This document shows positions 6,734 through 14,424 of a stretch of 47,606 bases of DNA, piece by piece (position 1 is the first letter of the stretch; each line of letters starts with the position of its first letter). Source of the stretch: a virus. Made by a program: the position numbers and the translations under genes. The notes under the pieces are model-generated. The model saw only the letters and a list, made by a program, of their open reading frames with translations. It ran no database searches and was not told where the DNA came from. The DNA is taken from the IMG/VR virus record IMGVR_UViG_3300033567_000099, positions 1 through 47,606 of that record, one strand, 5' to 3'.

Positions 6734-8689
6734 ATGACGATTCTGCAAATCGACTTAGAGACATTCAGCAGTGTCGACCTGAAAACCTGTGGAGTCTATC
6801 GATACGTCGAAGCACCCGATTTTGAGATTCTACTGTTCGGCTTCGCGTTCGACGATGACCCGGTAACAGTTATCGACCTAACCGCATTCGAGGACGTCCC
6901 TGACGATGTGCGCGGGGCACTGAAGGGGGACGTAACAAAAACAGCGTTCAACGCCAACTTCGAGCGAGTGAGTATCAACAAGGACTTAGGCATCTATTGC
7001 GACCCGCTCAACTGGCGTTGCACAGCAGTCCATGCACTCACACTAGGTTTACCGGGGCATTTGGATGGGGTCGCGAACGTGCTAAAGCTCGACGTGCAGA
7101 AGGACGCCAAGGGAAAGGCGCTCATGAAATACTTCTCGTCCCCTTGTAAACCTACCGAAGCCAATGGAAAGCGTACGCGTAACCATCCGCACCACGCCCC
7201 GGAGAAGTGGGAGGAGTACAAAGCCTACAACAAACAGGACATTGTTGTTGAGCGCGAGGTCAGAAAGAAGCTAAGCCGCTTCCCAGTTCCGGTACACGAG
7301 TGGCGGTTATGGGCACTTGACCAACGCATCAGTGACCGTGGTGTGCAGCTTGACCCAGTACTGTTCCAACAGGCGATAGCCTGCGACAACCAATACGAAA
7401 ACCGACTTGTGCAGACGGCACAAGAACTAACCGGACTGGAAAACCCGAACAGCCTACCACAGCTCAAAGGCTGGCTGGCAGAGCGAGGTTTAGATACTCC
7501 AGATGGCCTAGGTAAAGAATTCATGCCGGTTTTGCTGGACAGCGCACCGAACGACGAGACGCGGCGTGTGCTCGAACTCCGTCAGGAAATGGCAAAGACC
7601 AGTGTAGACAAGTACAACGCTATGGCACGTGGCATGTGTTCTGACGAACGCGCCCGAGGACTACTCCAGTTTTGCGGCGCTAACCGAACGTGGCGATGGG
7701 CTGGACGTCTGATTCAGGTGCAGAATCTGCCACAGAACAAATTAGAAGACCTGATGCTCGCTCGCCACGCGCTGAGAAACGGCGAGTTCGACTGGCTGGA
7801 GGCACTATTCGGTTCACCACCGTTCGTACTCAGCCAGCTCCTTCGCACCGCGTTTATACCTTCCGCGGGATGTCGGTTCATCGTATCAGATTTTTCAGCG
7901 ATTGAAGCGCGGGTTATAGCTTGGCTTGCAGATGAGCAGTGGGTACTGGATGTGTTCAGTGGACACGGAAAAATCTATGAGGCTACCGCATCACAGATGT
8001 TCGGCATACCGCTGGAGACCATCGTGCGTGGGCATGCGAATTATAAGTATCGTGCACCCGGCAAAGTAGCAACGCTCGCCTGTGGTTTCCAAGGCGGCCC
8101 GAATGCGCTCGAACGCATGGACACTAAGAAGGAAATCGACCCGGATGAATATCCCGGACTTGTGAAGCAGTGGAGGAGAGCCAACCCGAACATTGTAAAG
8201 CTCTGGTACGCAGCTGAGGATGCAGCGGTGACGGCGGTAAGGGAAAAGACGACCGTTAGACTGGCGCATGGCGTTCAATACCGATACGCAGCGGGTGTGC
8301 TGTTTGCGGACTTACCGAGCGGCCGAAGTCTTGCGTATGCAAGTCCGCGCATCAAGCCGGATCCCAAGTTCGATAAAGAAGGGCTTGTGTTCGACGGGAT
8401 GGACCAAGTCAAAAAGAAGTGGATGTCCCACCGCACGTATGGCGGGCGCCTGGTCGAGAATCTTGTTCAGGCCATCGCGAGAGATTGCCTCGCTGTTAGT
8501 CTCGACCGACTCGATACGGAGGGATACGAGACCGTGATGCACGTGCATGACGAGGTGGTTTTAGATGTGCCCTTGGGTGCCGGTTCCGTGGAACACGTCA
8601 CAGCCCTTATGGGCCAGCCGATTGATTGGGCCCCTGGGTTGCCACTTAAGGCTGCTGGATTCGAAACAGAATTCTACATGAAGGACTGA
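6734..8689 (+). CDS. Phage family A DNA polymerase with 3'-5' exonuclease
   Basis: This 651-residue replicative polymerase has the short phage-type PolA layout. The N-terminal DnaQ-like proofreading domain shows IDLETF (Exo I, residues 6-11), NANFERV (Exo II) and YNKQD (Exo III). The polymerase domain carries motif A SDFSAIEARVIAWLA at about 383-397, a motif B-like segment RAPGKVATLACGFQGG near 440, and motif C MHVHDEVVLD near 601. No 5'-3' exonuclease domain is present. Start ATG follows GGGGTGATG. A DnaN-type clamp (11892) is encoded in the same operon, which is unusual for this polymerase class. No obvious clamp-binding QxxLF motif was seen. Confidence 0.93.
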   Translation: MTILQIDLETFSSVDLKTCGVYRYVEAPDFEILLFGFAFDDDPVTVIDLTAFEDVPDDVRGALKGDVTKTAFNANFERVSINKDLGIYCDPLNWRCTAVHALTLGLPGHLDGVANVLKLDVQKDAKGKALMKYFSSPCKPTEANGKRTRNHPHHAPEKWEEYKAYNKQDIVVEREVRKKLSRFPVPVHEWRLWALDQRISDRGVQLDPVLFQQAIACDNQYENRLVQTAQELTGLENPNSLPQLKGWLAERGLDTPDGLGKEFMPVLLDSAPNDETRRVLELRQEMAKTSVDKYNAMARGMCSDERARGLLQFCGANRTWRWAGRLIQVQNLPQNKLEDLMLARHALRNGEFDWLEALFGSPPFVLSQLLRTAFIPSAGCRFIVSDFSAIEARVIAWLADEQWVLDVFSGHGKIYEATASQMFGIPLETIVRGHANYKYRAPGKVATLACGFQGGPNALERMDTKKEIDPDEYPGLVKQWRRANPNIVKLWYAAEDAAVTAVREKTTVRLAHGVQYRYAAGVLFADLPSGRSLAYASPRIKPDPKFDKEGLVFDGMDQVKKKWMSHRTYGGRLVENLVQAIARDCLAVSLDRLDTEGYETVMHVHDEVVLDVPLGAGSVEHVTALMGQPIDWAPGLPLKAAGFETEFYMKD

Positions 8690-8702
8690 GGAGGACTGCC
8701 TG

Positions 8703-8825
8703 GTGAGCGAACAAGTTTGTGGTTATTGCGGTGAAGCTTCAACGGAACCTTTGAATCGCTTCGGCACGCATGGTTACTGCCTTTACGAGCCTGAACGGTT
8801 TGAAGCAGAGGAGGATGCGGAATGA
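8703..8825 (+). CDS. Zinc-finger-like microprotein (40 aa)
   Basis: GTG start after TGAGGAGGA opens a 40-codon frame directly behind the polymerase. The product begins MSEQVCGYCGEAST and has CxxC plus a later His/Cys pair (HGYC), so it could bind one zinc ion. It ends in an acidic tail, and its stop overlaps the start of the next tiny gene (ATGA). It is probably a real co-translated microprotein; role unknown. Confidence 0.6.
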   Translation: MSEQVCGYCGEASTEPLNRFGTHGYCLYEPERFEAEEDAE

Positions 8826-8896
8826 GATTCAACATAGCTCCTTTCATGCTGGCGTTAAGCATTGGAATGCTACTTGGGTGGTACCTACATGGTTAG
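8822..8896 (+). CDS. Single-pass membrane micropeptide (24 aa)
   Basis: ATG follows AGAGGAGG with good spacing and overlaps the preceding stop as ATGA. The product starts MRFNIAPFMLALSIG and continues to a Trp-Tyr-Leu-His-Gly end; almost all of it is one hydrophobic helix. Strong translation signals on both sides argue that it is used, although the length makes the call uncertain. It may be a membrane peptide or simply a coupling frame. Confidence 0.45.
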   Translation: MRFNIAPFMLALSIGMLLGWYLHG

Positions 8897-8908
8897 GAGG
8901 CGTGGACT

Positions 8909-9094
8909 TTGGATATTCGTTATTCAACAGCTCAGTATTCGTTCTTGTGCTTCAAGCACGCTGTGGCTGAAGCCAATAGAGGCGTCGATGTGGAAACCAA
9001 AATCGACGAAGACGCTGGTAGTGAATGTGATTTCAGGCAATCTTGGTGCTCACTGTGCGTAAAAGGAGAGAGTAACGATGCAAGCTGCGATTGA
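8909..9094 (+). CDS. Small Cys-rich phage protein
   Basis: This 61-residue protein starts at TTG, with AGGAGG about 8 bases upstream. It reads as a small soluble domain: SFLCFKHAVAEANRG, then DVETKIDEDAGSEC and CSLC. The spaced Cys and His suggest a zinc site. Small Firmicutes phage proteins of this layout are familiar beside PcfK/PcfJ-like genes, but have no known job. It overlaps the PcfK-like gene by 17 bases in another frame. Confidence 0.65.
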   Translation: MDIRYSTAQYSFLCFKHAVAEANRGVDVETKIDEDAGSECDFRQSWCSLCVKGESNDASCD

Positions 9095-9443
9095 CAAAAT
9101 ACGAGCGGAAATGACCGCGAACGCCAACAACCCATACGTTCAGGTAGTCGGTACGTTCCTGCTTCAGCGTCTAGAGGCTAATCCACAAAGTGCTGCGGGA
9201 ATCCTTGACGCGGACAAAACGATTGCAAAGAGTCTCGACGCAATGCGGAAAGAGGCTGAAAAGAAAAAGGTCGGCAACTGTGCAGTGTTGACCGACGCTG
9301 AGGGTTTTGCAGTTGTACTCAAGTACTTCGGCATCGAAGGGGCAGTTACAGCTGTACCTTCGACAAGTCCACTTTCACAAGCTTCTATGACACCAGTTTC
9401 ACACGGATCCGACTTTGACGTCAAGCTAGACGACTTTTTGTAG
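9078..9443 (+). CDS. PcfK-like protein
   Basis: This 121-residue protein resembles PcfK, a small helical protein first named in enterococcal conjugative plasmid pCF10 and common in Firmicutes phages. It has FLLQRLEANPQSAAGIL, then the helix TIAKSLDAMRKEAEKKK and the conserved-looking VLTDAEGFAVVLKYFGIEG. The C-terminal 35 residues are a flexible Ser/Pro linker ending in DVKLDDFL. It lies just before the PcfJ-like gene, and the two families usually travel together, which supports both calls. The biochemical role in phages is not established. Ribosome binding site AAAGGAGAG. Confidence 0.75.
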   Translation: MQAAIDKIRAEMTANANNPYVQVVGTFLLQRLEANPQSAAGILDADKTIAKSLDAMRKEAEKKKVGNCAVLTDAEGFAVVLKYFGIEGAVTAVPSTSPLSQASMTPVSHGSDFDVKLDDFL

Positions 9444-9456
9444 GGGGTGCGCAACT

Positions 9457-11028
9457 GTGCTAGCTATCGATTTCAAAATGCTTGTTGCTCACTTCCCTGC
9501 TTCAATGAGTCAGGACCTCTGCGATTACGCGCGAGACGTGGTGTTCCTCCGGAGCCGGTATCTATTCACTCGGCGCGAGGGTAAACGACAGTACGGCTAC
9601 TGTACACATTGCCAGCAGGAGCACGAGACGGCCGGCCTGCGACACAATGAGTCAACCAAGTGCCAGGCGTGCGGATCCGTTTGCAGGGTTAAGGCAAGTG
9701 GCAAGGGCCGCAAGAGCATGATTGACGAAGCCTACTTCGTCTACTACGAAAAGTCGTTGGTCAACCCGGAGGCCATCACAGCACGAGGATTCTACGCAAT
9801 CCGCGACTACCGTGACGACTATCGGGAGGTCGAAACGATGGTAGAAGTCAAAGCGATGTACCTATTCGAACCGGGTAACAGCGTAATGCTTGAACGGCAG
9901 TGGGTCTGGTACAACCCTTCAACCAGCAGCATGTCGGCTAAAGATGACTGGCAGCAGCGCAAGACCATAGGCACTTTAACGGGTAACGTGATGGCGCACA
10001 AGCCGTGCTTTTGCTCCAACGCCAGCATTCAGACCGCCGTGCAGGGGACACAGTTCCAATACAGTACGTGGGAGCAGTATCACGACCGACAAACCCGCAT
10101 CGACAGGGTTAAATTCTTCGACCTGGCCGCGAAGTACCCGTGTGTAGAGTATCTAACCAAACTCGGGATGCGTGATCTCGTGGAAGCAAAGCTCGATGGT
10201 GCCCTAACTTACGGGGCGATTAACTGGCGCGCCAAGAACCCGCTCAAAGTACTAAAGGTGACAAAGCAGGAAATGAACGAGCTGCGCCGCGACGACGTTC
10301 GCGTTACACCGTGGTTATTACGGTTGCGGCAGTTGTCACAAAGGGACGGCTCAAAGTTTTCTATCGATGAGTTATCCAAAATCAGCGCTGACTTATCAGG
10401 CGCGTATCACAAAGAGTTGGAGGCCGCACTTAAACACACCAAGTTCCGGACGCTGGTCACTTACCTGGGCAAGCAGTTAGGCAAACCGGAGGTTTACAAG
10501 TACTACCACTCCCTTTCACGACTATTGGACACCTGGAACGACTACCTTGGGGACTGCTTAAAACTGGGGCTAAACATCGGAGTTGAATCGGTGAAGTTTC
10601 CGCGCAACCTTTATCGGGCGCATCAAAACACCATCAAACAGATCAAGGTGAAAGAGGACGAAGCGCTTAGGACCAAGATTGTTGCACGGAGTAAAGCGTT
10701 GCAGAAACTGCGGTTTGAGGCAATGGGTTATCTGCTTCGACCGGCATCCGACTCCAAGGAGCTTATCGAGGAAGGTAAAGCGTTGAACCATTGCGTCGGT
10801 ACGTACGCCTCGAAATACGCAAAAGGCGAAACTGATTTGTTTGTGCTTCGGAGAGTTGACCAACCGGACAAGCCTTTTTATACGATGGAGATTCGAAATG
10901 GAAGTATCGCGCAGTGTCGAGGACTGAAGAACTGTGTACCAACCGACGAGGTAAAAGCGTTTATCGAGTTGTTTGTCGGCAAGAAGTTACTGACCAAGAA
11001 ACGGACTAGGGTGGGGATTGCAGTATGA
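9457..11028 (+). CDS. PcfJ-like protein
   Basis: This 523-residue protein starts at GTG after GGGGGTG. Near the N-terminus is a zinc ribbon (YCTHCQQEHE followed by CQACGSVC, about residues 49-72). The C-terminal third holds the PcfJ signature: helical QNTIKQIKVKEDEAL, then EGKALNHCVGTYASKYA, LFVLRRVDQPDKPFYTMEI and the cysteine-bearing AQCRGLKN. PcfJ proteins are found in conjugative plasmids and phages next to PcfK; they have been suggested to act in DNA processing, without proof. The conserved HC and CRG positions could be catalytic or metal-binding. The stop overlaps the next start. Confidence 0.85.
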   Translation: MLAIDFKMLVAHFPASMSQDLCDYARDVVFLRSRYLFTRREGKRQYGYCTHCQQEHETAGLRHNESTKCQACGSVCRVKASGKGRKSMIDEAYFVYYEKSLVNPEAITARGFYAIRDYRDDYREVETMVEVKAMYLFEPGNSVMLERQWVWYNPSTSSMSAKDDWQQRKTIGTLTGNVMAHKPCFCSNASIQTAVQGTQFQYSTWEQYHDRQTRIDRVKFFDLAAKYPCVEYLTKLGMRDLVEAKLDGALTYGAINWRAKNPLKVLKVTKQEMNELRRDDVRVTPWLLRLRQLSQRDGSKFSIDELSKISADLSGAYHKELEAALKHTKFRTLVTYLGKQLGKPEVYKYYHSLSRLLDTWNDYLGDCLKLGLNIGVESVKFPRNLYRAHQNTIKQIKVKEDEALRTKIVARSKALQKLRFEAMGYLLRPASDSKELIEEGKALNHCVGTYASKYAKGETDLFVLRRVDQPDKPFYTMEIRNGSIAQCRGLKNCVPTDEVKAFIELFVGKKLLTKKRTRVGIAV

Positions 11029-11870
11029 ATGAGCTCGTGCAAACACGTACACCGCAGCTTATCGCAACTGAAATTGGAAGCATCAAAGGGCAGACGCGGG
11101 ACTTTGTACTCCACAGCAGTGTGGAGATTGGTCGTCGCTTGATTGAAGCCAAGGAACTGGTCCCCCACGGTCAGTGGGGCGAGTGGCTGAAAGAGAACGT
11201 GGATTACTCGCAATCGACTGCAAACAATCTCATGTCTCTATACCGCGAGTATGGGGACAAATCGCAATCGCTTGGGAATTTGAGTTATACCAAAGCTTTG
11301 GCGCTCCTCGGTGTCCCGGACGCAGAACGGGAACAGTTTGTCGCTGAGAACGACGTGGACAACCTGTCCGCCAAAGAATTGCAACAGGTTATAAAGGATA
11401 AACAGAAACTCGAGGAACGGCTCAAGAAGGCAGAGTTCCAAGCAGAACACGAGCGTGTATCCGCGCAGAATCTATCCCGCGACCTGTCGAGACTGCAGGC
11501 CGAGATAGAGGAGGCAAAGCTGTCCGGCAACGATGACGAAGCGCGTGACCTGCAAGCCGAACTGGACGCTTCGAAAAATCGGATTGCGGAGCTCGAAAAC
11601 GAGTTGAAGCAAAAACCCATTGATGTGGGCGCCGTCGTGGAAAGAGTGCCGGAAGAGGTTGAGGCTGAGTTGGCGGAGCTTCGGAAAAAGGTTGCCCAGC
11701 CGAACAGTCAATCGGCGGTCAAATTTCGTTTTTGCTTCGAAGCGGTGGCAAAGAGATTTCAGGAGCTGCTCGTCACACTAGACGAAGTTAAGTACGAGTC
11801 GCCCGAAGCCCACGAGAAGTACAAAGGCGCCGTAACAGGTCTGATTGGCAAGATGTCGGAGAGGCTTTAA
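11025..11870 (+). CDS. DUF3102 coiled-coil protein
   Basis: This 281-residue protein begins with a DUF3102 domain, identified from IATEIGSIKGQTRDFVLHSSVEIGRRLIEAKELVPHG followed by GQWGEWLKENVDYSQSTANNLM. This ParB/KfrA-like helical domain is common in phage and plasmid replication regions. Residues about 115-220 form a long charged coiled coil (KDKQKLEERLKKAEFQ..., ELDASKNRIAELENEL). The C-terminal 60 residues form a separate small helical part (KFRFCFEAVAKRFQEL). The start overlaps the PcfJ stop (ATGA). A DNA-binding or structural role in replication is likely but unproven. Confidence 0.8.
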   Translation: MNELVQTRTPQLIATEIGSIKGQTRDFVLHSSVEIGRRLIEAKELVPHGQWGEWLKENVDYSQSTANNLMSLYREYGDKSQSLGNLSYTKALALLGVPDAEREQFVAENDVDNLSAKELQQVIKDKQKLEERLKKAEFQAEHERVSAQNLSRDLSRLQAEIEEAKLSGNDDEARDLQAELDASKNRIAELENELKQKPIDVGAVVERVPEEVEAELAELRKKVAQPNSQSAVKFRFCFEAVAKRFQELLVTLDEVKYESPEAHEKYKGAVTGLIGKMSERL

Positions 11871-11891
11871 ACCAAAGTGGAGGCGATTATA

Positions 11892-12995
11892 TTGACAGTT
11901 TCAACGGATAAAGTAGTTTCTCTCGTTGCTAGTAAAAACTTCGTCAGTGCACTTAAAGCAGCCGCCGGCATGACAAGTCCGTACGCGCATAGGGCGGTGT
12001 TACAGCACCTGCACCTGCGATTCTCCGGTGACGATGTTGTCGTCGAGGCGGCAAGCCTTGACCTTTACTTTCGGCATAACATATTTCTCCTTGAACTCGG
12101 AGTGTTAGCACCATTTTCCGTGATGGTACACCGAGATGCGGTGAAGACTTTAAAACCTGGCATGGACGTGACGTTTGGGGAAAAGTCCTACACATTCGGA
12201 GGCATCAAGTATACACCTGCATGCGCTCCAGAAGAATTTCCGTTGTTCCCGGAGCTCGATAATAGCAAGGTTCAAACAACAACGGCTCACGGCTACTTCG
12301 CGGAACTAGCGGCTTGCGCGGTGGCAACTGCCGAATCCGAAGTACGCCCCATACTTACGGGTGTTTGTCATCGAGGCAACACACTTGTCGCGACTGACGG
12401 ACTTCGCTTGTGTAGCGCAGAGACAAGCACTGAGTGGCCCAAGGATGTAGTCGTACCAGGTTGGGCTGCCGCCATGCTCCAGAGAGCGTTTGGGGTGTCA
12501 AGCTCATACATGGCCTACGACGACAGATACGTACAGTACCGTGGTAATGGCTACAGAATCATGATTCGGGCCATTGAGGGCATGTACCCCAATGTGTCGC
12601 GAATCATACCCTCGCTGTTTAAGACTACGGTGACAGTTCGCGGCGTTGAAGAATGGATTGCAGCTTGTGACCGGGCGATCACAGTGCACAAGCAAATCCC
12701 GAAGAAGAACCGCGATGAAAACTACGATATCAGGCTTGAGTTTGACCGACTCGGAATCAAGTTATCTGTTCGCAATCAAGAGCAGAGCGAGTACAGCATA
12801 CTTCTGCCTGGAGACGTGTCAGACAGAGCACTGAACATCGCATGCAACGCGCAATATCTCAAAGACGCGTTGTTGCAAGTAGGGGAAGGCGCGGAGATTC
12901 AACTGAGCGCACCTGACAAACCTTTCGTGTTGAAGTCATCCGCCGATAAACCTTATCAACGGACAGCGTTGGTGTCACCGTTAAAAATGAAATGA
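11892..12995 (+). CDS. dnaN: DNA polymerase III beta subunit-like sliding clamp
   Basis: This is a full-length (367 aa) homologue of DnaN, the ring clamp that gives polymerases processivity. All three repeats can be traced: VSLVASKNFVSALKAA at the start, RPILTGVCHRGNTLVATDGLRL in the second, and the end IACNAQYLKDALLQVGEGA with the final LVSPLKMK, which corresponds to the C-terminal (M/V)P(V/I)R segment forming the partner-binding pocket. The TTG start was chosen because GGAGGCGAT lies about 7 bases upstream; a GTG five codons earlier falls on the binding site itself. A clamp gene in a phage of this size is uncommon. It may load onto phage replication forks or replace the host clamp. Confidence 0.9.
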   Translation: MTVSTDKVVSLVASKNFVSALKAAAGMTSPYAHRAVLQHLHLRFSGDDVVVEAASLDLYFRHNIFLLELGVLAPFSVMVHRDAVKTLKPGMDVTFGEKSYTFGGIKYTPACAPEEFPLFPELDNSKVQTTTAHGYFAELAACAVATAESEVRPILTGVCHRGNTLVATDGLRLCSAETSTEWPKDVVVPGWAAAMLQRAFGVSSSYMAYDDRYVQYRGNGYRIMIRAIEGMYPNVSRIIPSLFKTTVTVRGVEEWIAACDRAITVHKQIPKKNRDENYDIRLEFDRLGIKLSVRNQEQSEYSILLPGDVSDRALNIACNAQYLKDALLQVGEGAEIQLSAPDKPFVLKSSADKPYQRTALVSPLKMK

Positions 12996-13006
12996 GGTGC
13001 TTGTAG

Positions 13007-13390
13007 ATGATGTTAACTAAACCGTTTGACGACAAGCAATTGTCCGCAGCGAAAGCATTGTTGAATCAGGTAGGTGTGCCAACTAACATCGTCGGCTATC
13101 ACTTCCTCGCATACGCCATGGTTGCAGTGTATCTGAATTTGGCAGTAAGTATGGACCCAAAGTGCTATTTCACGAAAGAGATTTACCCTCAAGTGGCAAC
13201 GAGATTCAACTCTACCTACGCGACAGTGGAACGGTGCATCCGCTATGCACTTCGGGAGACTTGGCTGCGTGGCGAACGGGAGACATTAAAAGCGTTTTTT
13301 CCGGGTCATACCGTGTCTAAACCTATACGTGCCTCCCACTTTTTAACTAGGCTCGCAAACGAATTAGAGCTTCAGCTTAAAGGGAGTTAG
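13007..13390 (+). CDS. Stand-alone Spo0A C-terminal (effector) domain protein
   Basis: This 127-residue protein matches the DNA-binding effector domain of Spo0A, the master regulator of sporulation, over nearly its whole length and without a receiver domain. Conserved blocks are GVPTNIVGYHFLAYA (GVPAHIKGYxYLREA in Spo0A), FTKEIYPQVATRFNST (SITKxLYPDIAKKFNTT), VERCIRYALRETWLRG (VERAIRHAIEVAWSRG) and the C-terminal SHFLTRLANEL. In the recognition helix the Ser-Arg that precedes VER in Spo0A is Ala-Thr here, so DNA specificity may differ. Without a receiver it would be phosphorylation-independent: a constitutive mimic or a competitor at 0A boxes (inference). ATG follows GAGGTG. It sits between the clamp and the 3D-domain gene. 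Confidence 0.88.
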   Translation: MMLTKPFDDKQLSAAKALLNQVGVPTNIVGYHFLAYAMVAVYLNLAVSMDPKCYFTKEIYPQVATRFNSTYATVERCIRYALRETWLRGERETLKAFFPGHTVSKPIRASHFLTRLANELELQLKGS

Positions 13391-13394
13391 CAGA

Positions 13395-14057
13395 TTGCGA
13401 AAGTTGTTACAAGTCACTTCAATAGCGGCCTTAATGTGTGTCATTTGGGGGGCTAGTAGTCATGGGGCACAAGTCGTTAGCTCGACAGAAACGAGTAGAG
13501 TCTCACAGTTTGCGAAGGGAAGCCCGCATGAACTCGCGGAGTTCCAACACTGGTCAACTTGTTTCCCTGTACGAGGAGGCGACCAGTGCGAAACAGGAGA
13601 CCGAAGAGGCGAGGGTACAACTCGCGGTAGCACAGGTCCAACTCCAACAGACGATAGCGTACCTAGACTTGGTCAAACGCAAAAGCAAACGCCGATTTCT
13701 GACCGGGATAGTCGTGGGAAGCGGAATAGCCCTCATAACCTGGGCACTTTTACGATAACCGCCTACACCAACAGCCCCAGTGACACGGGAAAGAGTCCCA
13801 GTGAGATTGGCTACGGAATTACCGCATCGGGTGCACCAACAGTCCCCGGAAAGACAGTTGCGGCGGACTGGGGCGTACTGCCAGTAGGAACGGTCATCAC
13901 GATCGAAGGTCTCGCTGGGCAGTATGTTGTCCAGGACTCCGGAAGCGCAGTCAACGGTCGTCATATCGACTTGTATGTCAGCTCGGAAACTGCAGCTGTC
14001 ACATGGGGGATTAAGCAGCGCAAGGTAACGGTTGTTCGGTGGGGTACCGAGAAATGA
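13395..14057 (+). CDS. Secreted 3D-domain protein (MltA-fold, Sps/YocH-like)
   Basis: This 220-residue protein has a signal peptide (RKLLQVTSIAALMCVIWGASSHGA) and a C-terminal 3D domain, named for three Asp residues, from about residue 117: FTITAYTNSP, GITASGAP, KTVAADWGVLPVGT, VVQDSGSAVNG, HIDLY. This double-psi barrel occurs in muralytic or stationary-phase survival proteins such as YocH, YuiC and MltA. It probably acts on peptidoglycan outside the membrane. The TTG start has AAAGGGAG upstream. Residues about 28-115 are compositionally odd and coincide with a gene in another frame (13462-13758), so this linker is probably overprinted. The role in the phage cycle is unknown. Confidence 0.8.
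   Translation: MRKLLQVTSIAALMCVIWGASSHGAQVVSSTETSRVSQFAKGSPHELAEFQHWSTCFPVRGGDQCETGDRRGEGTTRGSTGPTPTDDSVPRLGQTQKQTPISDRDSRGKRNSPHNLGTFTITAYTNSPSDTGKSPSEIGYGITASGAPTVPGKTVAADWGVLPVGTVITIEGLAGQYVVQDSGSAVNGRHIDLYVSSETAAVTWGIKQRKVTVVRWGTEK
13462..13758 (+). CDS. Nested gene: coiled-coil protein with C-terminal membrane anchor
   Basis: A second frame lies wholly inside the 3D-domain gene. Its product (98 aa from 13462) looks far more protein-like than the host frame there: basic N-terminus, an amphipathic coiled coil (EEATSAKQETEEARVQLAVA...), then basic KRKSKRR followed by one transmembrane helix (FLTGIVVGSGIALITWALL) and the end. The ATG at 13462 has a G-rich tract upstream. An internal ATG at 13528 has AAGGGAAG and would give 76 residues, so two starts are possible. 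The topology (cytoplasmic coiled coil, tail anchor) recalls small phage membrane proteins. Function unknown. Confidence 0.6.
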   Translation: MGHKSLARQKRVESHSLRREARMNSRSSNTGQLVSLYEEATSAKQETEEARVQLAVAQVQLQQTIAYLDLVKRKSKRRFLTGIVVGSGIALITWALLR

Positions 14058-14072
14058 AATAAAGAGAGGGCA

Positions 14073-14369
14073 GTGGCCAAAATGATTTTGACCGAGATCG
14101 TGAATCAACTTAAATCGTGTGGGTTTCAATGCGAGGGCGGTCCCTTGGAAAACAACGTCGCTTTCATTGAGCTTGACAAGATGGCCAAGACCGAACAGAA
14201 CCGTGAAATGCACCTATACCAGTGCGACGATTGCGTGTTGGTGTTCGGTGTTGAAACGGCGTACGAGGACCACAGTCAAATTGTCTGTCCGATATGTCTA
14301 TCTGATGACTTTATGCGTGACGCCGGATGTGCAATTGCGACGGTGACGCGGGGTCCGGAGACCGAATAG
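14073..14369 (+). CDS. Small zinc-ribbon hypothetical protein
   Basis: This 98-residue protein starts at GTG after GAGAGGG. The N-terminal half (LTEIVNQLKSCGFQCEGGPLENN) is a small alpha/beta unit. The C-terminal half has a clear zinc ribbon, CDDC...CPIC, separated by about 25 residues. Such proteins may bind nucleic acid or a partner protein; I cannot name a family. The next ATG, three codons in, is an alternative start. Confidence 0.7.
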   Translation: MAKMILTEIVNQLKSCGFQCEGGPLENNVAFIELDKMAKTEQNREMHLYQCDDCVLVFGVETAYEDHSQIVCPICLSDDFMRDAGCAIATVTRGPETE

Positions 14370-14424
14370 AGGCCAGGGCATGATTTGCGGTTGATATATC
14401 CATTGATGAGAGGAGGCGAGTGAG

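Noticed and set aside
13554-14213. 219-residue minus-strand frame opposite the 3D-domain gene
   Set aside because: It spans two real genes and a gap, has no site or family resemblance, and lies opposite a region already explained by two plus-strand frames.
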